11,756 nt of DNA, from positions 1 through 11,756 of the forward strand of contig DCZG01000112.1 of the NCBI GenBank assembly GCA_002331575.1. Reading direction: 5' to 3'. The position numbers and the translations under genes were made by a program. Position 1 is the stretch's first letter. Each line of letters opens with the position of its first letter. The DNA comes from Atopobium sp. UBA2090 (lineage in GTDB: Bacteria > Actinomycetota > Coriobacteriia > Coriobacteriales > Atopobiaceae). Below, piece by piece: positions 1 through 5,143 of this stretch. The notes below the pieces were generated by a model. That model searched no databases, was not told the origin of the DNA, and saw only the letters and a program-made list of their open reading frames with translations.

Positions 1-95
1 CGTGCGTAAATCGAGGCCTCAGACGAGGGGCTCGGCGGCGCCCGGTTCGGAGGTGCGGAGCGGATGGGTGCGGCGGGGATGGCTCGGAGGCGGCC
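1..95. other. GC-rich flank with no recognisable gene
   Basis: This short GC-rich stretch can be read open in several frames, but no frame has a ribosome binding site, a recognisable motif or a protein-like composition. The plus-strand frame starting at base 2 runs through the palindromic repeats that follow, which argues against it being a gene. It could be the edge of an upstream gene cut by the window. Confidence 0.4.
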
Positions 96-221
96 AAAAC
101 CCCACAGGTTGCTTGAACTGGCAGGATTTCTGCCACTTGGGACAACCTGTGGGGTTTTCAATCCCCACAGGTTGCTTGAACTGGCAGGATTTCTGCCACT
201 TGGGACAACTTGTGGGGTTTT
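96..221. repeat. Two tandem nested palindromes, 63-nt period
   Basis: Two near-identical units lie head to tail. In unit 1, AAAACCCCACAGGTTG (96-111) pairs perfectly with its complement at 143-158. In unit 2, CCCCACAGGTTG (163-174) pairs with CAACTTGTGGGG (206-217) with one G-T wobble. Each unit contains an inner hairpin, TGGCAG-GATTT-CTGCCA (119-135 and 182-198), separated from the outer stem by unpaired 7-nt arms. The form is that of a REP/BIME-like dispersed palindromic element or a duplicated protein-binding site. The GGGG-TTTT 3' edges on both strands could also help end transcription, although the loop is long for a standard terminator. Only the structure is seen directly; the role is inference. 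Confidence 0.9.
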
Positions 222-318
222 GTGATGGATTGGGAACGCCGAGAAGAGAGAAGAAGAGGTTCGCGGTCCGCGAAGATTGACTCAGAAGGATTGGCCCACC
301 TGCGAGAAGAATTTCTCC

Positions 319-347
319 TTGACATCCTTATGACGCACGCGTAGTAT
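319..347 (+). promoter_or_regulatory. Sigma70-type promoter of the candidate small RNA
   Basis: A perfect -35 box TTGACA (319-324) is followed after exactly 17 nt by the -10 box TAGTAT (342-347). This predicts a transcription start near 352-355. No ORF with a ribosome binding site begins downstream before the terminator at 390-429, so the promoter appears to drive either a short RNA or an attenuated leader. It is the best -35/-10 pair I see in the first 800 bases. Confidence 0.65.
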
Positions 348-351
348 CCCA

Positions 352-429
352 ATTCCACGGCAAGAGCCGTGCGCGATACAACTCAATAGAGGCCCAGTGA
401 CGAAGACGTCGCTGGGCCTTGCTTTTTTT
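352..429 (+). ncRNA. Candidate small structured RNA, about 75 nt
   Basis: The segment between the promoter at 319-347 and the intrinsic terminator at 390-429 has no start codon with a ribosome binding site. It contains a 6-bp hairpin, CACGGC-AAGA-GCCGTG (356-371), an A-rich single-stranded linker (about 376-389), and the terminator stem. A 5' hairpin, an open linker and a Rho-independent 3' end is the usual layout of a regulatory sRNA or of a plasmid-type counter-transcribed RNA. The alternative is a terminated leader of the clpP-like operon, whose start codon lies 365 nt beyond the terminator. I do not recognise a known RNA family. Confidence 0.45.
390..429 (+). terminator. Rho-independent terminator
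   Basis: AGGCCCAG (390-397) pairs with CTGGGCCT, and the stem continues inward through a T-G wobble to GACG-AAGA-CGTC. This gives a stem of about 13 bp with a 4-nt loop, followed by TGCTTTTTTT. A second perfect hairpin, GCGAGGCC-TTCG-GGCCTCGC (432-451), follows at once with a stable UUCG loop but no T tract. It may reinforce the first. Confidence 0.85.
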
Positions 430-451
430 CGGCGAGGCCTTCGGGCCTCGC

Positions 452-793
452 TCCCTTCTGGCCCGGGGACGCCTTCGCGTGTCATGGCGTTTCGTCTGGG
501 CAGTATGCGTCAGTAATGACTACGGAACATGGAAAAACCCATGCGGAATGCTGACGTCGTGCAGCGGCACGGCACGAACCTTGACAGCCGAATAGCCGCC
601 CCGCGCGGAGCGTCCCGCCCGGCATCGGCCGGGTCCCGGGAGGGGGTCGAGCGGTAGCGCGCGACGACGCCGAGGATGCGATGACGGCGGGGGACGGCAG
701 ACAGGGAAGAGAATCTCACTTCAAGAGAGGAGAGTCCGAGAGACGGCACGTAGTTTGGTGTGGCAAGAGGCTTCGCCGGAAAGAAGGAAGCAT
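452..793. other. Leader/intergenic stretch before the ClpP-like gene, no supported gene
   Basis: I see no gene I would defend in this GC-rich stretch. A 42-codon plus-strand reading (529-657) lacks a good ribosome binding site and is dominated by Arg, Ala, Gly and Ser. A TTGACA at 578-583 has no -10 partner at the right distance. A small CCCGG-type inverted repeat lies near 618-633. No tRNA-like T-arm or cloverleaf was found. The promoter of the ClpP-like gene is presumably here or at 319-347, but cannot be placed with confidence. Confidence 0.4.
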
Positions 794-1378
794 ATGTTCT
801 ATGACAATGCCCCAAGGATCATCAAGGAGACGAGCGACGGCATCTACACCGTCGCCATTCAGGACGAGATGCTCCTGGACAGGAAGATCACGCTTATCGG
901 AGAGATCGAGGCCAGTTCAGCGTCCTCTGCCATCAAGCAGCTCCTCCACCTTGAGAGCGAGGACCCCATGACTCCCATCACGATGCTCGTGAGCGGCCCT
1001 GGCGGCTCCATCGACAGTGGCATGGCCATCTACGACGTCATGCAGGGTGTCAGCTGTCCCGTGAATACCGTCTGCATGGGGACGGCCGCGAGCATGTCAG
1101 CCGTGATCTTTGCAGCAGGGGCCAAGCGCTCCATCCTGCCCCACGGCAGGGTGATGATACACGACCCGCTCATGACGTCGATCGGCGGGAGTGCCACCAG
1201 CATCAAGGAGACGGCGGAGAACCTTATGAATACGAGACAGACCATGGCCGAGATTCTCGCCGCTCACACCGGCAGGACGGTAGACGAGGTTCTCGAGAAG
1301 ACGTCGAGCGACACCTGGTTCGACGCGCGTGAAGCCGTCGAGTTCGGTCTCGCCGACGAAATCACCAAGTCCATCTAG
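794..1378 (+). CDS. ClpP-type serine peptidase subunit
   Basis: This 194-residue protein belongs to the ClpP (S14) family, the barrel-forming protease that degrades proteins threaded in by an ATPase. The catalytic triad is intact: Ser100 in MGTAASMSA, His123 in RVMIHDPL, and Asp173 in SSDTWFDAREAVEFGL. The SGPGGSIDSGMAIYD strand and the C-terminal AVEFGLADEI are standard. The N-terminus aligns without gaps to the mature end of E. coli ClpP, so no long propeptide is expected. ATG 794 is preferred over an upstream GTG/ATG because AAGGA (784-788) lies 5 nt before it. The handle region departs from housekeeping ClpP (MIHDPL rather than MIHQPL, a one-residue insertion). With the VirD4-like gene 20 nt downstream, this points to an accessory, element-borne copy. 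No ClpX/A/C partner is encoded here, so the partner is unknown. Confidence 0.93.
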   Translation: MFYDNAPRIIKETSDGIYTVAIQDEMLLDRKITLIGEIEASSASSAIKQLLHLESEDPMTPITMLVSGPGGSIDSGMAIYDVMQGVSCPVNTVCMGTAASMSAVIFAAGAKRSILPHGRVMIHDPLMTSIGGSATSIKETAENLMNTRQTMAEILAAHTGRTVDEVLEKTSSDTWFDAREAVEFGLADEITKSI

Positions 1379-1397
1379 AGAAGGGAAGCATTACCAG

Positions 1398-2738
1398 ATG
1401 GTAATCACGACCAGCACGACCAAGAAGGAATTCGCACCCGAGGGGGATGTGCGCATCCTCGCCGAGGGAGTGTCCATCAGCAACGACACCCGCTTGACCA
1501 AGCTCAACAACAACGACCTTGTCATCGGTCCTACGGGGGCGGGCAAAACCCGCGGCTACGTCATCCCGAACCTCCTGCACTCCCAGGAGAGCATGCTCAT
1601 CACCGACACGAAGGGCAATCTTCGCAGGAAGTATGGCCCCTACCTCAGATCTCGCGGCTATCGCGTGTTCGACGTCGACCTCACCGACATGGTTCACAGT
1701 CCCTGCGGCTATGACCCGCTCGGCTACATCTCCATCGACGAGAAGTCTGGGCAGCCCAGCGAGCAGGACGTCCTCACGGTGGCGTGCGCCCTCTGCCCAA
1801 GCGAGAAGGGAGACTGGGAGCCCTACTGGAATCAGGCGACGCAGATGTCATTGGCGGCTCTCATCGCCTTCGTGCTCACGCGCCTCAAGGCGTCCGAACG
1901 CAACATGCACTCGGTGAGCAGGCTTGCCGAACTCTCTGGCTCGAAGGAGCTCGCCACCCTCTTCAAAGACCTCTCTGACGTGGACCCCAAGTCCTTCGCG
2001 GCGCGTGAGTACCGCATGGTGCACATCAACGATGAGGCCGAGAAGATGGTTGCGAGCGTCCGCGGGATTCTCGTGAACGCTATCAACCCCCTCTCCACAG
2101 AGGGGGCGCGACATCTCTTCACACGGAACGAGCGCGTCGACTTTCGTCGCATGGGGCATGAGAAGACGGTGGTCTTCCTCACGGTGAGCGATACCGACCG
2201 CTCCATGGACCGACTCGCGAACCTTCTCTACACCCAGGCCATCCACGAGCTCGTCGCGGAGGCGGACCGATGCGAAGACGGCAGGCTCCCTGTTCCGGTG
2301 CGACTCATCCTCGACGACTTCGCCACCAACACCGTCATCCCGGACTTCGACAAGGTCGTGACCACGATTCGATCTCGCGGCGTCGCAGTGAGCCTCATCA
2401 TTCAGGATCTCTCGCAGCTGCGTTCCCTCTACCGGGACTCGCAGGCAACCACCATCGCCAACAACTGCGACACCTGGCTCTACCTGGGAGGAATCGACGA
2501 GATGACGGCCAGGACGATTGCCCGTCGTCTTGACAAGCCTGCGACCAGGGTGCTTGAGATGTCGCCTGACAAGGCGATCCTCCTCACGAGGGGGAGCAGG
2601 GCGAGGTTCGTCGAGAGGTACGACCTTGAGACGGACGAGGCCTACCGCAAGGCGAGGGAGTGTTCCCAGCCAAATGTGCCGGTGCCAGAGTCTCCGGCGC
2701 CAGCTGCCATCGTGCCCGACGGAGACATCCCGTTGTGA
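1398..2738 (+). CDS. VirD4/TraG-type coupling ATPase, soluble short form
   Basis: This 446-residue P-loop ATPase has the VirD4/TraG/TraD architecture. Walker A GPTGAGKT is at 44-51. Walker B is in VRLILDDFAT (301-310), with DD where most members have DE. The typical downstream run IPDFDKVVTTIRSRGVAVS-IIQDLSQL spans about 314-341, and CDTWLYLGG is near 357-365. Family members pump DNA or protein substrates to a type IV secretion channel. Most carry two N-terminal membrane helices and exceed 550 residues; this one begins about 40 residues before the P-loop and shows no membrane segment, so it is probably cytosolic. ATG 1398 follows AGAAGGGA (1379-1386), which overlaps the ClpP stop, so the two genes should be co-transcribed. 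An upstream in-frame GTG at 1329 lies inside clpP and has no ribosome binding site. The absence of relaxase or mating-pore genes suggests a remnant of a conjugative element or a different job. Confidence 0.88.
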   Translation: MVITTSTTKKEFAPEGDVRILAEGVSISNDTRLTKLNNNDLVIGPTGAGKTRGYVIPNLLHSQESMLITDTKGNLRRKYGPYLRSRGYRVFDVDLTDMVHSPCGYDPLGYISIDEKSGQPSEQDVLTVACALCPSEKGDWEPYWNQATQMSLAALIAFVLTRLKASERNMHSVSRLAELSGSKELATLFKDLSDVDPKSFAAREYRMVHINDEAEKMVASVRGILVNAINPLSTEGARHLFTRNERVDFRRMGHEKTVVFLTVSDTDRSMDRLANLLYTQAIHELVAEADRCEDGRLPVPVRLILDDFATNTVIPDFDKVVTTIRSRGVAVSLIIQDLSQLRSLYRDSQATTIANNCDTWLYLGGIDEMTARTIARRLDKPATRVLEMSPDKAILLTRGSRARFVERYDLETDEAYRKARECSQPNVPVPESPAPAAIVPDGDIPL

Positions 2739-3064
2739 CGGGAGCGATTCTCCCTAAGTCGAACGTTGCCCCAGCCGAAGGGTGGGGAAGAAAAGTAGGG
2801 TGCGGTGCTAGCGGGAATTTGACGCTCAGGGCTTCCTCACGATGCCGATGAAGAGTGGCTCTCCCATCTCCAAAGCTGGACTTCTGACGTGGTGCTTGGC
2901 CTGTGGTGGAGATTGTAGGCTGGGGACGGGACAGGAACGGGGGTCTGCTGCTCGGGATGGTTGTCGCCTAATGGGCCCTGCAAATCGTGTCCGCCCCCTC
3001 TTCCATACTGATACCGACGCGCGGCAATCGGCCGGATCGGCGTCACCGTCAGGGGAGGGACCTG
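2739..3064. other. Intergenic stretch with weak hairpins, no gene
   Basis: I find no protein gene on either strand. A 5-bp hairpin, GGGAG-CGATT-CTCCC (2740-2754), sits directly after the ATPase stop. A stronger hairpin, CCCCAGCC-GAA-GGGTGGGG (2769-2787), follows. Neither has a T tract, so they are at most weak ends of the clpP-ATPase transcript. A TTGACG at 2819-2824 has no convincing -10. The last dozen bases hold the ribosome binding site of the next gene. Confidence 0.45.
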
Positions 3065-3742
3065 ATGAGGGAGATTCACAGCGCGACGGAATTGAGGAAT
3101 ACCCTTTCCGAGCTTCCGCTCATCGGCCGCAGGATTACCTCGATTGACATCATCGGGAAGCTTCGCTTTGCCGACAGGGGCTCGATGATTGACTTCTACA
3201 ACAGTGCAGTCAGAAGGCCTGGAGAGCCGTATCGTCGTAGCTCCATGCCCATTTACCAGGACGAGATTCCCCTTGCCGCGCAAAGGACAAGGCTGATCTC
3301 CACAGATGGTCCGCTCATCGTCGGCCTAGATGACGGCTCGGCGCTCGAGCTCACGATGACGAATGCGAGCTGCGCCCTCGTCGACTTCGAGCGTGTGGCG
3401 GAGCATCGAGAGGGGAAGGGTCTCGTCAACGTTTCGGGCATCCTTCGTCCGATACTCGGGGAGACCATCACGTGCGTCGAGGTCCAGAATCTCTCCTCCG
3501 ACACCCAGGAATGGGACTACGTCGACAGCGCCTTTCGCGACGACCCGTTCAGGATGTACATGATTCGGTGCGAGGACCACCTGCTCTGGGCCTCTTGGAT
3601 TGACACCATGGTCTTGACGAATGGCGAGAAGCCCCAGGCCATGGAGATGACCATGGGCGAACGGAAGGACTGTGTCAGCTATTACGCCGACCTGTTCGAC
3701 AAGAGAGGTGTCGAGGATACGACTCACGGACAGATGATGTGA
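3065..3742 (+). CDS. Hypothetical protein, 225 residues
   Basis: I do not recognise this protein. ATG 3065 is chosen because GGAGGG (3054-3059) lies 5 nt upstream; an in-frame extension to 2987 has no such site. The product looks soluble: no signal peptide, no membrane segment and no nucleotide-binding motif. It opens with a charged, probably helical stretch (1-25). Several predicted strands follow, with LIVGLDDGSALELTM (about 83-98) and a CALVDFERV segment suggesting a beta-rich fold. An acidic, aromatic stretch lies at about 145-180, with RMYMIRCEDHLLWASWIDT in it, and the tail is Met-rich. Codon use is strongly GC-ending, as expected for a real gene here. It sits between a mobile-type gene pair and an orphan toxin, so an accessory role is likely, but no function can be assigned. 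Confidence 0.75.
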   Translation: MREIHSATELRNTLSELPLIGRRITSIDIIGKLRFADRGSMIDFYNSAVRRPGEPYRRSSMPIYQDEIPLAAQRTRLISTDGPLIVGLDDGSALELTMTNASCALVDFERVAEHREGKGLVNVSGILRPILGETITCVEVQNLSSDTQEWDYVDSAFRDDPFRMYMIRCEDHLLWASWIDTMVLTNGEKPQAMEMTMGERKDCVSYYADLFDKRGVEDTTHGQMM

Positions 3743-3809
3743 CGCTATTGCACAGGATACTGGCGGAAGGCACAGCCAGGCGGATGTGCTCGCGGAGTTG
3801 GGACTGTAG
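3738..3809 (+). pseudogene. Possible 3' stump of a type II antitoxin
   Basis: Directly before the toxin start, in frame with its stop TAG at 3807-3809, an open stretch of 23 codons ends in ADVLAELGL. This is the kind of C-terminal tail seen in RelB/Phd-type antitoxins before a toxin gene. The frame is closed just upstream by TGA (3735-3737) and contains no usable start codon, so no complete antitoxin can be made. The break coincides with the end of the 225-residue gene, suggesting that a deletion or recombination removed the rest. The identification rests on position and the short tail only. Confidence 0.4.
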
Positions 3810-4079
3810 ATGACATGGCACGTCGAGTACACCGACGGAGCTCTCAAGCAGCTCAAGAAGATGGACCGGTTCGACGTGAAGCTCATCACGTCGTGGATAG
3901 GAAAGAATCTCGTGGGGTGCGATGACCCACGAATCCACGGCAAGGGGCTCGAGGGCAATCGCTCAGGTGAATGGCGATATAGGGTGGGAGTCTATCGAAT
4001 CCTCTGCATGATTTCCGACGGTGTCCTCCTGATTGCTGCCTTCTCGATAGGACACCGCCGGGCAGCGCGCACGAGCTAG
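3810..4079 (+). CDS. RelE/ParE-superfamily toxin
   Basis: This 89-residue basic protein has the RelE/ParE fold signature. An N-terminal helical pair contains GALKQLKKMD (10-19). The central KGLEGNRSGEWRYRVGVYRI (45-64) contains the classic L-G-x-WRYRVG-YR run. Hydrophobic final strands end in SIGHRR (79-84). RelE members cleave mRNA on the ribosome, while ParE members poison gyrase; the sequence does not decide between them. The tail after GHRR lacks the tyrosine that many RelE enzymes use near the C-terminus. ATG 3810 directly abuts the stop of the presumed antitoxin stump (TAGATG), as in co-translated antitoxin-toxin pairs. There is no intact antitoxin next to it, so either the toxin is attenuated or an antitoxin is supplied from elsewhere. 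Confidence 0.85.
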   Translation: MTWHVEYTDGALKQLKKMDRFDVKLITSWIGKNLVGCDDPRIHGKGLEGNRSGEWRYRVGVYRILCMISDGVLLIAAFSIGHRRAARTS

Positions 4080-4140
4080 GCGTCGTCTGGCCAGGTTGCG
4101 CCCCCGCATAGTCGCACCCACGTCTTCCCCTCGTACCAGG

Positions 4141-4149
4141 TGTTACAAT
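4141..4149 (+). promoter_or_regulatory. Extended -10 promoter of the methyltransferase gene
   Basis: TGTTACAAT combines a TGn extension with the -10 hexamer TACAAT (4144-4149, 5 of 6 matches). No good -35 box is present 16-18 nt upstream, which is normal for extended -10 promoters. Transcription would start near 4156, leaving a leader of about 139 nt before the chosen start codon. Confidence 0.5.
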
Positions 4150-4212
4150 CGGGTCAACGCAACCGACCTCCTCGAAGGGGATGTCTTTTTGGTCATTGTT
4201 CTCTAGCTCGTT

Positions 4213-4254
4213 CGCCGCGCGAAGCGGCGGGCACCACCGACGGCAAGACCGTCG
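4213..4254 (+). other. Two hairpins in the methyltransferase leader
   Basis: CGCCGC-GCGAA-GCGGCG (4213-4229) and CGACGG-CAAGA-CCGTCG (4238-4254) are two perfect 6-bp hairpins in a row. The second is followed by ATTCTTTC, a weak T-rich run. They could slow or attenuate transcription or mask the ribosome binding site, but I do not recognise a known riboswitch. Confidence 0.4.
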
Positions 4255-4294
4255 ATTCTTTCATGCCCAGACAACGAACAGGGAGTACAACATC

Positions 4295-4993
4295 ATGACC
4301 ACACTCACCAGGGAATTCATCCTTTCTAACCTCATGGGCCCGAACGCCGCGATTCTGGTCTCCGACCTCTGCGAGGGCTGGCTCCCCGAGAGGAGCCGCC
4401 GCGTGTGCGACCTAGGGTGCGGCAACGGCCTCACCTCCATGTGGCTCGGAGACCACGTTGCGAGGACCGTCTTCGCCGTCGACCTCTGGAACGAGGCCGA
4501 GGAGAACCAGGCTCGTTTCGACTCGCACGGCTATGCCGGGCGGATTGAGGCGGTTCACGCCGACGCCCTCGCGCTGCCGTTCGAACCCAGCTCGCTCGAC
4601 GCGCTCGTGAGCGTCGACTCGTACAACTTCTTTGGTCGCGAGGAGGGCGTGATCGACCGCGTGGCAGCATCCGTCAGGCCGGGATCTCCGATCCTCATCT
4701 CCGTCCCAGGTCTCGTCCGTCCCCTCGACGACGACATGATGAAGGTCTTCTCGGCATCGTGGACCCGAGAGCAGATGGACTACATCTGGACCCGCGACCA
4801 ATGGGCCGAGCTTCTCGGCAGGTCGAGTTCAGTGAGGATTGACGACATCTCCGAGCAGGGCTGCTTTGAAGAGGCATGGTCCGACTGGCTCTCGTGTGAC
4901 AACGAGTATGCGCGTGGAGATCGTGCCGCGTTCGCGGCCGGAGCGGGCGAGCTCATGAACCTTCTCGCCATCCGACTCACCAGAATTGCGTAG
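4295..4993 (+). CDS. Class I SAM-dependent methyltransferase
   Basis: This 232-residue protein transfers a methyl group from S-adenosylmethionine to an unknown acceptor. Motif I is VCDLGCGNGLTSMWLG (about 37-52). An acidic strand end, VFAVDLWNEAEE, follows as motif II. HADALALPF-SSLDALVSVDSYNFF (about 88-115) covers the segment that binds the adenine and closes the active site. After RPGSPILISVPG comes a region rich in Trp and acidic residues (about 150-205). The fold matches the Methyltransf_11/25 type, often small-molecule enzymes. ATG 4295 has AGGGAG (4280-4285) 9 nt upstream. The frame stays open to an ATG at 4181, but there GAAGGGG directly abuts the start codon and the extra 38 residues are Arg/His-rich and not part of the family, so the shorter form is preferred. 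The gene is alone on its transcript and converges on the AraC gene. Confidence 0.88.
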   Translation: MTTLTREFILSNLMGPNAAILVSDLCEGWLPERSRRVCDLGCGNGLTSMWLGDHVARTVFAVDLWNEAEENQARFDSHGYAGRIEAVHADALALPFEPSSLDALVSVDSYNFFGREEGVIDRVAASVRPGSPILISVPGLVRPLDDDMMKVFSASWTREQMDYIWTRDQWAELLGRSSSVRIDDISEQGCFEEAWSDWLSCDNEYARGDRAAFAAGAGELMNLLAIRLTRIA

Positions 4994-5017
4994 GGTCGCA
5001 GAGGCTGTACGCCGTTT

Positions 5018-5081
5018 GCCGCGTGTCGTGGCCTGACCTCGTATGCTCATCACAGCAGTACGAGTCTCCACGACACGCGGC
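5018..5081. repeat. Nested inverted repeat between convergent genes
   Basis: GCCGCGTGTCGTGG (5018-5031) is perfectly complementary to CCACGACACGCGGC (5068-5081). Inside it, CTCGTATGCT (5038-5047) pairs with AGCA (5054-5057) and, after a one-base bulge, TACGAG (5059-5064). Together they fold the whole 64 nt into one long hairpin on either strand. It lies between the stops of the methyltransferase and AraC genes, which face each other. A bidirectional transcription end is the simplest role, although neither side has a T tract. A palindromic mobile repeat is the alternative. The perfect palindrome GGCTCGATCGAGCC (5121-5134) lies just beyond. Confidence 0.8.
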
Positions 5082-5143
5082 GATACTCCTGAACATGGCA
5101 ACGCGCGTCATTCTCTACCTGGGCTCGATCGAGCCGTGTCGAC

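Noticed and set aside
96..221. The two 63-nt units as a CRISPR array
   Set aside because: Each unit is a full palindrome that repeats almost entirely, with only about 4 nt between units, so there are no variable spacers, and no cas genes are present.
255..275. GGTTCGCGGTCC as a tRNA T-arm
   Set aside because: No matching acceptor, D or anticodon arms can be drawn; the upstream bases belong to the palindromic repeat.
2..280. Plus-strand ORF of 92 codons as a gene
   Set aside because: It runs through both palindromic units, repeating the same peptide, and has no ribosome binding site or domain.
225..344. Plus-strand 39-codon ORF ending in a plausible-looking EEFLLDILMTHA
   Set aside because: It starts in the repeat edge without a ribosome binding site, and its end overlaps the strong promoter at 319-347; too short to support.
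1329..1397. Upstream GTG start for the VirD4-like ATPase
   Set aside because: It lies inside the ClpP gene without a ribosome binding site; ATG 1398 follows AGAAGGGA at the ClpP stop.
2837..3283. Minus-strand ORF of 148 codons opposite the hypothetical gene
   Set aside because: Composition is that of an antisense shadow (Pro, Arg and Ser rich); it crosses the start of the better-supported plus-strand gene.
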